Shown piece by piece: positions 18,067 through 27,105 of a stretch of DNA of 64,000 nucleotides. Position 1 is the stretch's first letter; each line of letters starts with the position of its first letter. A model generated the notes under the pieces. It did no database searches, was not told the DNA's origin, and was given only the letters and a program-made list of their open reading frames with translations. Location: assembly GCF_900090195.1 (NCBI RefSeq), contig NZ_LT607803.1, positions 7,466,229 to 7,530,228 of the forward strand, read 5' to 3'. A program made the translations under genes and the position numbers. The DNA is from Variovorax sp. HW608. GTDB taxonomy: Bacteria; Pseudomonadota; Gammaproteobacteria; Burkholderiales; Burkholderiaceae_C.

Positions 18067-19065
18067 TCAGGCCCTGGCGCTGAGCTCGCCGCGCACGCCG
18101 GCGACGATCTCGTAGGACGCGAGCCGCGCCGCATGATCGAAGATCTGCGAGGTGATCATCAGCTCGTCGGCGCCGGTCTGGTCGATGAAGGCCTGCAGGC
18201 GGGCGCGCACCGTGTCGCGCGAGCCGACCGCGGAGCACGACAGCACCGATTCGAGCAGCGCGTTCTCGGCCGGGCCGACGCGCTCGCGGTAGCCGGCCAC
18301 CGGCGGCGGCAGGCGGCCCGGGCGGCCGCTGCGCAGGTTGACGAAAGCCTGCTGCCACGAGGTCGCGCGGAACTGGGCTTCCTCGTCGGTGTCGGCCGCG
18401 AACACGTTGAAGCCCAGCATCACGTAGGGCTTGGCCAGTTGCGCCGAGGGCCTGAAGGTCTCGCGGTAGATGCGGATCGCCTGCATGAGCTGCTGCGGCG
18501 CGAAGTGCGAGGCGAACGCGTACGGCAGCCCCAGGTGCGCCGCGAGCTGAGCGCCGAAGGTGCTCGAACCGAGGATCCACACCGGCACTTCCAGCCCCAT
18601 GCCGGGCACGGCGCGCACCGGCTGGCGCGGCTCCTTGGACATGAAGTCCATCAGCTCGATCACGTCCTGCGGAAAACGATCGGCATCGGATTGAAGGTCG
18701 CGCCGCAAGGCCTGCGCGGTGCGCTGGTCGGAGCCCGGCGCGCGGCCGAGGCCGAGATCGATGCGGCCCGGGTAGAGCGATTCGAGCGTGCCGAACTGCT
18801 CGGCGATCACCAGCGGCGAGTGGTTGGGCAGCATCACGCCGCCGGCGCCGATGCGGATGGTCGAGGTGCCGGCGCCGACATAAGCCAGCAGCACCGCGGT
18901 CGCCGCACTCGCGATGCCGGGCATGCCGTGGTGCTCGGCCAGCCAGTAGCGGCGAAAGCCCAGCTTCTCGCCATGCTGCGCGAGAGCGAGCGAGTTGCGG
19001 AACGACTGCGCGGCATCGCCGCCTTCGACAATGGGGGAAAGATCGAGAATCGAGAACGGAACCAT
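18067..19065 (-). CDS. LLM-class flavin-dependent oxidoreductase (luciferase-like monooxygenase)
   Basis: A 332-residue bacterial-luciferase-fold protein of the group that begins [20 protein letters not shown], like E. coli YhbW. Family marks include [46 protein letters not shown] and [16 protein letters not shown]. Such proteins use reduced FMN, but substrates of this subgroup are unknown. It is transcribed divergently from the phospholipase D-like gene with a 60-base gap and has no operon partner. Confidence 0.88.
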   Translation of the reverse strand: MVPFSILDLSPIVEGGDAAQSFRNSLALAQHGEKLGFRRYWLAEHHGMPGIASAATAVLLAYVGAGTSTIRIGAGGVMLPNHSPLVIAEQFGTLESLYPGRIDLGLGRAPGSDQRTAQALRRDLQSDADRFPQDVIELMDFMSKEPRQPVRAVPGMGLEVPVWILGSSTFGAQLAAHLGLPYAFASHFAPQQLMQAIRIYRETFRPSAQLAKPYVMLGFNVFAADTDEEAQFRATSWQQAFVNLRSGRPGRLPPPVAGYRERVGPAENALLESVLSCSAVGSRDTVRARLQAFIDQTGADELMITSQIFDHAARLASYEIVAGVRGELSARA

Positions 19066-19125
19066 GCCGCGATCTTCACCCGGATCGGCCGGCTTCTGTG
19101 ACGAAGGGCTATTTGGCCAGGAACC

Positions 19126-20706
19126 ATGAGCTTCGGAGATATGGCACTGCGGTATTCAAGTTGGTGGGCGCTTCTTCTCGTGCTGGCATTGAGTGCATGC
19201 GGCTCGCTTCCGACCGGCGTGCAGCGGCCGGTGTCCCACAGTGTTCGGGCGTCGCCCGACGAAAGCCCGCTCGCGCGGATCGCGGCCGACGGGCTTCCGC
19301 CCGACGCCCAATCCGGCTTCCGGCTGCTGCCGCTGGGCTCGTACGCACTGGATGCGCGGCTGGCACTCATCGGCGGCGCCACGCGCACGCTCGACGTCCA
19401 GTACTACATCATGGAGAACGATGCCTCGGGGCGCGCAGTCTTCCGGGCGCTGGAGGAAGCGGCCGGACGCGGCGTGCGCGTGCGCCTTTTGATCGACGAC
19501 TTCAACAGCACCGGCGCCGAGCCGCTGATCGAGGCGCTCTCCCGCGTTCCCAATCTGGAGATCCGCCTCTTCAACCCCTTCTGCTGCGCACGCACGAGCC
19601 TCGCGGGCCGGGTCCTGACCTCGCTCGGCGACCTGCCGCGGCTCGACCATCGCATGCACAACAAGCTCCTGATCGCCGACGGCGCGCTGGCGATCGTCGG
19701 CGGACGCAACATTGCGGACGACTACTTCACGCGCAGCCCGATCGCCAACTTCGTCGACCTCGATGCGGTCGTCGCGGGGCGGGTGGTGCCGCAACTGGGC
19801 GTCATCTTCGACCGCTACTGGAACAGCGAGGAGTCGTTCCCGGCCGGCTTGTTCTCCTCGCAGGCCGTCGAGCCTGCATCACGCGCTGCGACGCTCGAGC
19901 GGCTCCTGCCGGCCGATGCGACGCGGATCCCGATCGAGCTTCCCGACCGGGACATCCTCGGGCAGGAGCCCGTCGGCAAGGAACTGCACGAGCGCCGGCT
20001 CACCCTGGTGCCCGGCCTCGCGTATGCCGTGGCGGACCAGCCCTCCAAGCGCCTGGAGGACCAGGAAGAGCTCGAGAACAGCAGCCTCATGACGGGCGCC
20101 GTCTTCCAGATGCTCGGCGCCCGCTCCGAACTGGTGGTCGCATCGCCCTACCTGGTGCCCGGCAAGCGCGGCATCGCGGTCCTGCGCAGCCTGCAGCGCA
20201 AGGGCGTGGAAGTGACGCTGGTGACCAATTCGCTGCCCGCCAGCGATTCGGCGATCGTCTACTTCGGCTATGCGCGCTACCGTCCCGCGATCCTGAAGTC
20301 CGGCGTCGATCTCTACGAGCTGAGCGCGATCGCGCCGCGCGAGAGCAAGACGATCTTCGGCGGATCGTCCAAGGGCCGGCTGCACGCGAAGCTCGCGGTG
20401 ATCGACAGGGAGGTGGTGCTTCTGGGCTCGCTCAACCTCGACCCGCGCTCGGCGCGCAAGAACACCGAGGTGGGTGTGGCCGTCGAAAGCCCTGCGCTCG
20501 CCGAGCAGGCGCTGCGCATCGTCGAGGCCATGAAGTCCGAGGCCTACCGCGTCCGCCAGGCGCCCGCAGGCGGCGGCGAGCTGGCGTGGGCGCCGCCCGA
20601 TGCGGCCGACGACGACGAGACGCTGGACGCCGAGCCCGGCGTCTCGCCGCTCAACACGCTCCAGCGGCTGCTGCTGCAGCCGCTGGTGCCCGAGGACTAC
20701 CTCTGA
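19126..20706 (+). CDS. Phospholipase D-family lipoprotein (cardiolipin-synthase-like)
   Basis: A 526-residue protein with two HKD catalytic motifs: H178-x-K180 in [21 protein letters not shown] and H420-x-K422 in [19 protein letters not shown]. The N-terminus is a lipoprotein signal with lipobox LALSAC (cysteine near residue 25), so the enzyme should be anchored in the cell envelope facing the periplasm. It resembles the ClsC/YmdC type of PLD enzyme in size and motif spacing. The ATG at 19141 is an alternative start that shortens the signal peptide. It converges on a PLDc_N/SHOCT gene, stop against stop. Confidence 0.88.
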   Translation: MSFGDMALRYSSWWALLLVLALSACGSLPTGVQRPVSHSVRASPDESPLARIAADGLPPDAQSGFRLLPLGSYALDARLALIGGATRTLDVQYYIMENDASGRAVFRALEEAAGRGVRVRLLIDDFNSTGAEPLIEALSRVPNLEIRLFNPFCCARTSLAGRVLTSLGDLPRLDHRMHNKLLIADGALAIVGGRNIADDYFTRSPIANFVDLDAVVAGRVVPQLGVIFDRYWNSEESFPAGLFSSQAVEPASRAATLERLLPADATRIPIELPDRDILGQEPVGKELHERRLTLVPGLAYAVADQPSKRLEDQEELENSSLMTGAVFQMLGARSELVVASPYLVPGKRGIAVLRSLQRKGVEVTLVTNSLPASDSAIVYFGYARYRPAILKSGVDLYELSAIAPRESKTIFGGSSKGRLHAKLAVIDREVVLLGSLNLDPRSARKNTEVGVAVESPALAEQALRIVEAMKSEAYRVRQAPAGGGELAWAPPDAADDDETLDAEPGVSPLNTLQRLLLQPLVPEDYL

Positions 20707-21084
20707 TCAGGACAGCGCCTTGGCCTTCAGCCGCTCGAACTCCTGCTGGTTGATGGTGCCCGCATCGAGCAGCGCCTTGGCATCGGCGATCTGCTCGGCC
20801 GGCGACTTGCCGGCCACATTGCGGATGTAGGCGTCGGTGTCGGACTTGGCGCGCGCCAGGCTGGCGCGCTGGCGCTCCGCCATGCCGCGGCCGCGCGCGA
20901 TGATGTAGACGATCGCCGTCAGGCCCGGCAGGATGATGAGGCCGATGATCCACAGCACCTTGTAGCCGCCGCCCAGTTCCGAATCGCGAAAGAGGTCGCC
21001 GATGATCTGGAACAGGATGAGCAGGTAGACGATGAGGACGAAGGTCGACAGCAGCAGTTGGATCAGGTCCCAGAAGTTGCTCAT
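20707..21084 (-). CDS. PLDc_N- and SHOCT-domain membrane protein
   Basis: A 125-residue protein with two N-terminal membrane helices (WDLIQLLLSTFVLIVYLLILFQIIGD and VLWIIGLIILPGLTAIVYIIARG) that match the PLDc_N module found before cardiolipin synthase catalytic domains. A linker and a C-terminal SHOCT motif follow (IADAKALLDAGTINQQEFERLKAKAL), a short oligomerisation element. Function unknown. Its stop touches the stop of the convergent PLD lipoprotein gene. It is 37 bases downstream of a LapA-domain gene on the same strand. Confidence 0.85.
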   Translation of the reverse strand: MSNFWDLIQLLLSTFVLIVYLLILFQIIGDLFRDSELGGGYKVLWIIGLIILPGLTAIVYIIARGRGMAERQRASLARAKSDTDAYIRNVAGKSPAEQIADAKALLDAGTINQQEFERLKAKALS

Positions 21085-21121
21085 TGGATTTCCTTTTTGC
21101 AGTGATGAAAGTGGAAAGCGG

Positions 21122-21343
21122 TCAGCGCGATGTGGCCTTGTGGGTCCAGGTACGCAGCAGCCCGAGCACGAAGCCGCCGGTGAACATGCCCAGCACGTAC
21201 ACCAGCAGGACCAGCACGGAGGTGGGCAAGGTCACGCTCATCGAGAGCAGCGAAACCGTCACCGACTCCAGGTTCTGGATTTTGAACAACAGGACGACGC
21301 CTGCAAAGATCACGATCAGGGCGATGTAGAGATAGCGCGTCAT
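21122..21343 (-). CDS. LapA-domain (DUF1049) small membrane protein
   Basis: A 73-residue protein with two membrane helices (YLYIALIVIFAGVVLLFKIQN and SVLVLLVYVLGMFTGGFVLGLL) joined by the LESVTVSLLSMSVTLP segment that defines the LapA/DUF1049 family. E. coli LapA acts with LapB in lipopolysaccharide assembly control, but short stand-alone members like this one are of unproven function. Between the APC permease gene and the SHOCT gene, same strand. Confidence 0.85.
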   Translation of the reverse strand: MTRYLYIALIVIFAGVVLLFKIQNLESVTVSLLSMSVTLPTSVLVLLVYVLGMFTGGFVLGLLRTWTHKATSR

Positions 21344-21391
21344 GCGAGTGCTCCATGAGAAATCGGGAAGGCCTGCCGCTGCATCGCCGCC

Positions 21392-22825
21392 CTACACCGT
21401 GATGGCACCCGAGGCGAGTGCGAACAGGGCTGCGATCGCGGCAAGCACCAGTGCGGCGAAGACGAACATCTCGGGCGGCGTGAAGATCCGGGCCTTCTGC
21501 TCCCGACGCACGAGAAAGTAAAGCACGGTGCCGGGCGCGTACAGCACCGCCGAGAGCAGCAGGAACTTCAGGCCGCCCGCGTAGAGCATGCCCATGGCGT
21601 ACGCCGTCGCGATCGCGCCGCGCACCCGGTCGACGCTCTGCGCGCTGCGCGGATCGGCGTCGTAGGTCTCGCCGGTCCATGCGAGCTTGAGGCCGTAGGC
21701 CGCGACCAGCAGGTAGGGAATGAGCGTCATCGCGCTCGTCATCTTCAGCGCGAGCGTGAACGCGTACTCCGCGAACCAGGTCACCAGCAGGAGAACCTGG
21801 ATGACGATGTTGGTCAGCCAGAGCGCGGCGGCCGGCGCCTCGTTGGCGTTCTCGCGCGCGAGGAATGCCGGCATGGTCTGGTTCCTGGCCGCCGAATGCA
21901 GCACCTCGGCCGCCAGGAGCGACCATGAAAGATAGTTGCCGAGGATGGAGATCAACAGGCCGACGCTGATGAAGACCAGCCCCCAAGGTCCCACGAGCGC
22001 GGCCATCACCCCGGCCAGCGCCGGCGTCGGCAGCGCGGCGAGCTCCGGCCGCGGCAGGACGCCGTACGACAGGATGGTCACGAGCACGAGCAGGCTCAGC
22101 ACGCCGAGGAAGCCGAGCACCGTGGCGACTCCGACATCCTCGCGCCGCCTGGCGTAGCGCGAGTAGACGCTCGCGCCTTCGACGCCGACGAACACGAACA
22201 CCGTGACCAGCATCGTGCTGCGGACCTGGCTCGCGACGCCGGACAGGCTCGCGGCCTCGCCGCCCCAGAAGTTGAGCGCGAAGACGTCCGCCCTGAAGCC
22301 CACGATGGCGACCACGATGAAGACGACGATCGGCACGATCTTCGCGATGGTCGCGATGGTGTTCAGCGCCGCCGCTTGCTTGACGCCGCGCAGCACGAGC
22401 AGGTGCACGCCCCACAGCAGGATCGACGCCGAGACGATCGCGACCGCCGTCGTGCCGTCGCCGAAGACCGGGAAGAACTGGCCCAGCGTGGCCTTGATCA
22501 GCACCAGGCAGGCCACGTCCGCGAGGCAGCAGCCGATCCAGTAGCCCACCGCCGATGCGAAGCCGAGATAGCTGCCGAAGCCCTCGCGCGCATAGGCATA
22601 GATGCCGGTGTCGAGATCGGGCCGGCGGCGCGAGAGCGTCTGGAACACGAAGGCCAGCATCAGCATGCCGAAGCCCGCGATCGTCCAGGCGACGAACGCA
22701 CCCGCCGCGCCCGACGAGCGCGCGAACGCGGACGGCACCGCGAAGATGCCGGACCCGATCATCGAACCGACTACGAGCGCGATGAGGGCGCCGAGCGAAA
22801 GCTGCTGGCTTTTCGGTGCGGGCAT
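21392..22825 (-). CDS. APC-superfamily basic amino acid/polyamine antiporter
   Basis: A 477-residue permease with about 12 membrane helices. The N-terminal helix 1 motif VVGSMIGSGIFAVPSAFA carries the GSGIF substrate-carboxylate site. Helix 6 includes FVFVGVEGASVYSRYARRREDVG, as in arginine/ornithine (ArcD) and related APA-family antiporters. Length fits that family (about 460-480). Substrate is not determinable from sequence alone; arginine/ornithine or lysine exchange is likely. A GGAG lies 13 bases before the chosen ATG, which is a long spacing. Confidence 0.88.
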   Translation of the reverse strand: MPAPKSQQLSLGALIALVVGSMIGSGIFAVPSAFARSSGAAGAFVAWTIAGFGMLMLAFVFQTLSRRRPDLDTGIYAYAREGFGSYLGFASAVGYWIGCCLADVACLVLIKATLGQFFPVFGDGTTAVAIVSASILLWGVHLLVLRGVKQAAALNTIATIAKIVPIVVFIVVAIVGFRADVFALNFWGGEAASLSGVASQVRSTMLVTVFVFVGVEGASVYSRYARRREDVGVATVLGFLGVLSLLVLVTILSYGVLPRPELAALPTPALAGVMAALVGPWGLVFISVGLLISILGNYLSWSLLAAEVLHSAARNQTMPAFLARENANEAPAAALWLTNIVIQVLLLVTWFAEYAFTLALKMTSAMTLIPYLLVAAYGLKLAWTGETYDADPRSAQSVDRVRGAIATAYAMGMLYAGGLKFLLLSAVLYAPGTVLYFLVRREQKARIFTPPEMFVFAALVLAAIAALFALASGAITV

Positions 22826-23008
22826 GCCGGGTCCGTATCTCCTTTCAGAGGGTGATGGCGCCCGTGGCGAGGCCGTGGAGGCTGGGGCGCTGTCCCTGCG
22901 AGCCGTGCTCGATGTCAGCGACCTAGCATTGGTGGGGCTGGAAACTTTGTCAAGCCAGCGAAGGATGATTGCGGCCACGCCACGCCGGAGCCCGAGGCCC
23001 GATGCCCG

Positions 23009-23032
23009 AAGGTGCAAGCGGCGTTGCACCTT
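23009..23032 (-). terminator. Hairpin downstream of the kynurenine operon
   Basis: AAGGTGCAA (23009-23017) and TTGCACCTT (23024-23032) form a perfect 9-bp stem with a 6-base loop; a CCC/GGG pair extends it with one bulged base. It lies about 30 bases after the ridA stop on the minus strand. There is no long U-run. Likely terminator of the operon; it may also stabilise the mRNA end. Confidence 0.5.
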
Positions 23033-23062
23033 GGGCCGGTGGCGGTTGTCGCTGCTGCCGCT

Positions 23063-23437
23063 TCAGCCGATCGCCGCGTAGGCAACGATCTCGATCTTCA
23101 TGCCGGGCACCACGAGGCCCGCGACGCCCATGCTGGAGCGGTTCGGATAGGGCGCCTCGAAGAACTCGCGGTAGACCTCGTCGATGGCCGGCATGTCCTT
23201 CACGTCGGTCATGTAGATCAGCACCTGGGTGACATCGGCGAGGGTGCCGCCCGCCGCCTCGACCGCGCGCTGGAGGTTGGCGAAGGTCAGGCGAGCCTGC
23301 TGCGCGATCGGGCCGGTGTCGATGCTGCCGTCCGTGCGCACCGGGCCGTGCGCAGTGAACAGCAGGCCGGACGCCTTCACGGCCCATGAGAACGGCTGCT
23401 TGAGCGCTGGCAGGCCGGTGTCGATGATTTCCTTCAT
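23063..23437 (-). CDS. ridA: RidA/YjgF-family protein (reactive imine/enamine deaminase)
   Basis: A 124-residue Rid-family protein. The catalytic-pocket arginine lies in the region PYPNRSSMGVAGL, and the conserved ARLTFANLQRAVEAAGGTLADV helix and VPGMKIEIVAYA end are present. RidA proteins hydrolyse reactive imines and enamines made by PLP enzymes, which fits its position in an operon with an aminotransferase. Its ATG overlaps the stop of the hydrolase gene (ATGA). Last gene of the operon. Confidence 0.88.
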   Translation of the reverse strand: MKEIIDTGLPALKQPFSWAVKASGLLFTAHGPVRTDGSIDTGPIAQQARLTFANLQRAVEAAGGTLADVTQVLIYMTDVKDMPAIDEVYREFFEAPYPNRSSMGVAGLVVPGMKIEIVAYAAIG

Positions 23438-24321
23438 GGGCTGCGGTCTCGCAATGACTCGAGGATCCGGAGCGTGGCATCGCCGAGCAGCGTGCCGCGC
23501 TCCGACAGATCGAGGATGACGTCGAAATGGTTGCGCGCCGGGACTTCGAACAGCTCGGGCCGGGGCGCGCCCGCGACGGCGAGCGCATCGGCGAAGGCGC
23601 GGCTCTGGCGCTCGAATTCGTCGGTCTCGATCTCGCCCCAGCAGACCACGGTCGGCGGGAATGAGTCCAGCGGCAGGCGCATCGGGCTCCACCTCGCGGC
23701 ATCGCGCGGCGTGAGCGAGAGCGCCTTGTCGATCGACGTGCCGATCAGCGGTTCGAGTTCGTACACGCCCGACACCAGCACGCCGGCGGCGGGCAGGCCG
23801 GCGGGCAGGTCGTGGTCCTCGGTCCAGCCGCGCACGCAGCACATGGCGGCGAGGTGAGCGCCCGCGGAACTGCCGGCCACGAGGATGCGCGACGGATCGA
23901 AGCCCAGCGCCGCGCCGTGCGCGTGCAGCCAGCGCAGCGCGTTCCGGCATTCGATCGCGATCGCGCCGATGCTCGCGTGCGGCGCGAGCGTGTAGTCGAT
24001 GGCCGCGTAGGCGAAGCCCGCGCCCTGGGCGCCGGGTGCACCGAACAGCGAGCTCGCCTTCGACAGCTCCTGCCAATAGCCGCCGTGGATGAAGACGAGC
24101 AGCGGTGGCAGCGGCGCATCGGCCCCGCTGGCCGGCGGCACGAAGAGATCGAGCCGCTGGGTCGGGCAGTCGCCGTAGGGCAGATCGCGCTGCACCGCGC
24201 GGCCCGCGAGCGCCGCCGCGCTCAGCTCGGCATAGGCGCGCAGGAACGGCGCGTAGTCGCCGCCGATGCACGAGCTCGGCGAGTACTCGCGCTCGCGGTC
24301 CTCGAGGGAAAGCGCCGTCAT
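23434..24321 (-). CDS. Alpha/beta hydrolase, probable arylformamidase (kynurenine formamidase)
   Basis: A 295-residue alpha/beta hydrolase with the HGGYW oxyanion motif (residues 79-83) typical of animal and fungal type kynurenine formamidase and the nucleophile elbow GSSAG with S152. A probable acid aspartate lies in CWGEIETDEFERQS and the histidine in ARNHFDV. Directly downstream of kynA (5-base gap), it most likely hydrolyses N-formylkynurenine to kynurenine. This replaces the unrelated metal-dependent KynB found in many proteobacteria. The family also includes carboxylesterases, so the role rests on the neighbour. Confidence 0.8.
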   Translation of the reverse strand: MTALSLEDREREYSPSSCIGGDYAPFLRAYAELSAAALAGRAVQRDLPYGDCPTQRLDLFVPPASGADAPLPPLLVFIHGGYWQELSKASSLFGAPGAQGAGFAYAAIDYTLAPHASIGAIAIECRNALRWLHAHGAALGFDPSRILVAGSSAGAHLAAMCCVRGWTEDHDLPAGLPAAGVLVSGVYELEPLIGTSIDKALSLTPRDAARWSPMRLPLDSFPPTVVCWGEIETDEFERQSRAFADALAVAGAPRPELFEVPARNHFDVILDLSERGTLLGDATLRILESLRDRSP

Positions 24322-24326
24322 GTTGA

Positions 24327-25187
24327 TCAAAGCTCGGTGCGCACGCGCCAGAGTTCGGGGAACAGCACCACGTCGAGCATCTTGCGCAGATAGCTCACGC
24401 CGCCGGTGCCGCCGGTGCCGCGCTTGAAGCCGATGACGCGCTCCACCGTCGTGACGTGGCGGAAGCGCCAGAGCCTGAAAGCGTCCTCGAGGTCGACCAG
24501 TTCCTCGGCGAGCTGGTAGAGGTCCCAGTGCGTGCGCGGATCGCGGTAGACCTCGAGCCATGCGTTCGTCACCTCGTCGCTCGCCACGTAGGGCGCGGTC
24601 CAGTCGCGCTCGCAGTGCGTGGCCGGGATCGCGAGTCCGCGCCGCGCCAGGAGCCGCAGCGATTCGTCGTACAGCGACGGCGACTCGTAGGCGATGCGTA
24701 CGCGCTCGAGCAGGTCGTTGCGGTGCTCGTGGGGCTTGAGCATCGCCGGGTTCTTGTTGCCCAGCGAGAACTCGATGCAGCGGTACTGGTAGCTCTGGAA
24801 GCCGCTCGATGCGCCGAGGTACGGGCGCATCGCGGTGTACTCGGGCGGCGTCATGGTGGCGAGCACGTCCCAGGCGTGCACGAGCTGCTCCATGATGCGC
24901 GAGACGCGCGCGAGCATCTTGAATGCGGCATCGAGCTCGTCGCCCGCGATGCAGCGCAGCGCGGCGCCCAGCTCGTGCAGCATGAGCTTCATCCACAGCT
25001 CGCTGGTCTGGTGCTGCACGATGAAGAGCATTTCATCGTGCGCCGGCGACAGCGGCTTCTGCGCGTTGAGGATCTGGTCCAGATGCAGGTAGTCGCCGTA
25101 GCTCATCGAACGGCTGAAGTCGAGCTGCGCCTTCTCCTCGCGGACGATGTTCTCGGGCGTGGAGCCGCCGGCTTGCGTCGCGCTCAT
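24327..25187 (-). CDS. kynA: Tryptophan 2,3-dioxygenase
   Basis: A 286-residue heme enzyme that opens the indole ring of L-tryptophan to N-formylkynurenine. Signature segments are [57 protein letters not shown] and the heme-ligand/substrate-loop region [20 protein letters not shown]. Length is typical of bacterial TDO. It lies 5 bases downstream of the aminotransferase gene and 5 bases upstream of the formamidase-like gene, so it is in the middle of a tight operon. Confidence 0.96.
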   Translation of the reverse strand: MSATQAGGSTPENIVREEKAQLDFSRSMSYGDYLHLDQILNAQKPLSPAHDEMLFIVQHQTSELWMKLMLHELGAALRCIAGDELDAAFKMLARVSRIMEQLVHAWDVLATMTPPEYTAMRPYLGASSGFQSYQYRCIEFSLGNKNPAMLKPHEHRNDLLERVRIAYESPSLYDESLRLLARRGLAIPATHCERDWTAPYVASDEVTNAWLEVYRDPRTHWDLYQLAEELVDLEDAFRLWRFRHVTTVERVIGFKRGTGGTGGVSYLRKMLDVVLFPELWRVRTEL

Positions 25188-25192
25188 GTCGA

Positions 25193-26410
25193 TCAACCCA
25201 GCACGGCAGCGATGGCCTCGGCCACGTGGTCCACGTTGCCGGTCGTCAGGCCCGACACGCAGAGGCGGCCGGAGCGCACGAGGTACACGCCGTGCTCTTC
25301 GCGCAGGCGATCGACCTGCGCTTCGTTCAGGCCGGTGTAGCTGAACATGCCGCGCTGCGTGAGGAAGTAGTCGAAGTTGCGCTGTCCCTGGAACTTGTCG
25401 CTGAGCACCGCATGCAGGCGCTCGCGCATGGCGCGGATGCGCTTGCGCATTTCCGCCGTCTCGCCCGCCCATTCGGCGAACAGCGCGGGGTTCTGCAGCA
25501 CGCGCGCGACGATGCGCCCGCCGTGCGTCGGCGGCGTGGAGTAGTTGCGGCGCACCGTGGCCTTGAGCTGGCCGAGCACCACATCGGCGGCGTCACGGTT
25601 CGCGCACACCACGCTCAGGCCGCCGCAGCGCTCGCCGTACAGCGAGAAGTTCTTCGAGAACGAATTGGCGACGAAGAACTGCAGGCCCGCATCCACCATC
25701 GCGCGCACCGCGAAGGCATCCTCGTCGAGGCCGTCGCCGAAGCCCTGGTAGGCGATGTCGATGAAGGGGATCAGCTCGCGCTCGCGCAGCAGCGGGATCA
25801 GGGTCTGCCATTGCGCGGTGCTGAGGTCGACGCCGGTCGGGTTGTGGCAGCTCGCGTGCAGCAGCACGATGCTGCGCTTGGGCAGCCCCTGCAGCGCGGT
25901 CAGCATGTCGTCGAACCGCAGGCCGCCGGTCTTCGCGTCGTAGTAGGGATAGGTCTTCACCTCGATGCCCGCGCCATCGAAGATGGCGTGGTGGTTCTCC
26001 CAGGTCGGGTCGCTGACCCAGATGCCGCTTGCGGGGAAGTAGCGGCGCAGGAAGTCCGCGCCGACCTTGAGGCCGCCCGAGCCGCCCAGGGTCTGCAGGG
26101 TCGCGATGCGGCCGCTCTTCACGGCTTCATGCTCGGCGCCGAACAGCAGGCGCTGCACGCCGCTGCGGAAGTCCGCCAGGCCTTCCATCGGCAAGTACGG
26201 GCGCGGGCCCAGCTCCTGCAGCATCGCAGTCTCGGCCTTGCGCACGGACGACATCACCGGCAGCCGGCCTTCGTTGTCGAAGTAGACGCCGATGCTGAGG
26301 CTGACCTTCTGGGGTCGCGGGTCCTTCTGGAACGATTCCATCAGGGACAGGATGGGGTCGCCGCCATAGACGGGAACGTGATCGAACAGGGAAGCGGTCG
26401 CTGTGGTCAT
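25193..26410 (-). CDS. tyrB: Aromatic amino acid aminotransferase (AAT class I)
   Basis: A 405-residue PLP enzyme of the aspartate/aromatic aminotransferase subgroup I-alpha. It has the [15 protein letters not shown] and [17 protein letters not shown] regions, [41 protein letters not shown] and the PLP lysine in [19 protein letters not shown] second ATG 15 bases upstream (26425) is equally possible. First gene of the operon with kynA; it may act on aromatic amino acids or on kynurenine. Divergent from an Lrp/AsnC gene that probably controls it. Confidence 0.92.
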   Translation of the reverse strand: MTTATASLFDHVPVYGGDPILSLMESFQKDPRPQKVSLSIGVYFDNEGRLPVMSSVRKAETAMLQELGPRPYLPMEGLADFRSGVQRLLFGAEHEAVKSGRIATLQTLGGSGGLKVGADFLRRYFPASGIWVSDPTWENHHAIFDGAGIEVKTYPYYDAKTGGLRFDDMLTALQGLPKRSIVLLHASCHNPTGVDLSTAQWQTLIPLLRERELIPFIDIAYQGFGDGLDEDAFAVRAMVDAGLQFFVANSFSKNFSLYGERCGGLSVVCANRDAADVVLGQLKATVRRNYSTPPTHGGRIVARVLQNPALFAEWAGETAEMRKRIRAMRERLHAVLSDKFQGQRNFDYFLTQRGMFSYTGLNEAQVDRLREEHGVYLVRSGRLCVSGLTTGNVDHVAEAIAAVLG

Positions 26411-26528
26411 GGAGGCACTCGTCATGGGGAAGGGAGGGTGTGGATTTTTCTTGATCGGGTCATCCTTGCCAATGGAATTTTTCGGATCGCATAATTTGTT
26501 CATTCGGAGCTCATTTGGAGGAATTTTT
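26411..26528. promoter_or_regulatory. Divergent promoter region, aminotransferase operon / Lrp-type regulator
   Basis: An unusually AT-rich stretch for this window, with several T- and A-runs (TTTTTCTTG around 26446, GAATTTTTCGG around 26475, CATAATTTGTTCATT around 26489). CATAAT could be a -10 box for the plus-strand regulator. AT-rich half-sites are what Lrp/AsnC proteins bind. The regulator's ribosome site GGAGGA at 26517-26522 ends 6 bases before its ATG. No exact operator can be called. Confidence 0.5.
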
Positions 26529-27017
26529 ATGCCCGTCGATCTGGACAACACCGACCGCCAGCTCCTGTCGGCGCTGCAGCAGAACGCCCGGCTGACCACC
26601 GGCGAACTGGCGCAGATGACGGGCCTGTCGCAATCCCCCTGCTGGCGGCGGATTCGCCGGCTGGAGGAGTCGGGCCTGATCGACGGCTATCACGCCCGGC
26701 TCGACCGGCGGGCGCTCGGCTACGGAGTGGTCGCGTTCGTGAGCATCAGCATCGATTTCCAGAACGAGGCGCGCTCCACCGAGTTCGTCGAAGCCGTGCG
26801 CGCCATCCCGCAGGTCGTGATGTTCCACGGCATCACCGGGTCGGCGGACTTCCTGCTGATGGTGATCGCGAAGGACCTCGACGCCTATTCGGAGCTGCTC
26901 CAGAGCAAGCTGCACCGGCTGCCCGGCGTGCGACACGTGCAGACGAGCTTCTCGCTGCAGGAATTCAAGCGCTTCGACGACGTGCCGATCCCGGCGGCCG
27001 CGGGCGCACTTCCATAA
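26529..27017 (+). CDS. Lrp/AsnC-family transcriptional regulator
   Basis: A 162-residue regulator with an N-terminal winged HTH (about 5-60: LDNTDRQLLSALQQNARLTTGELAQMTGLSQSPCWRRIRRLEESGLI) and a C-terminal ligand-binding RAM domain (FVSISIDFQN... VVMFHGITGSADFLLMVIAKD). The GGAGGA site decides the start at 26529 against longer upstream frames. Divergent from the aminotransferase-kynA operon, which suggests control by an aromatic amino acid or kynurenine; by analogy, KynR regulators of kyn operons in proteobacteria are Lrp-type. Confidence 0.92.
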   Translation: MPVDLDNTDRQLLSALQQNARLTTGELAQMTGLSQSPCWRRIRRLEESGLIDGYHARLDRRALGYGVVAFVSISIDFQNEARSTEFVEAVRAIPQVVMFHGITGSADFLLMVIAKDLDAYSELLQSKLHRLPGVRHVQTSFSLQEFKRFDDVPIPAAAGALP

Positions 27018-27105
27018 GTGCGCGTTATGAAAGATGGACTCGCGGTGCGGTTCCGTCTCCCGGGCGCTTTCGCCATACTCGCCGGACACTTTTTCCGGAG
27101 ACACC

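Noticed and set aside
20707..22825. A genomic island or prophage remnant around the small membrane-protein genes
   Set aside because: No integrase, tRNA, direct repeats or base-composition shift is seen; the genes are ordinary chromosomal families.
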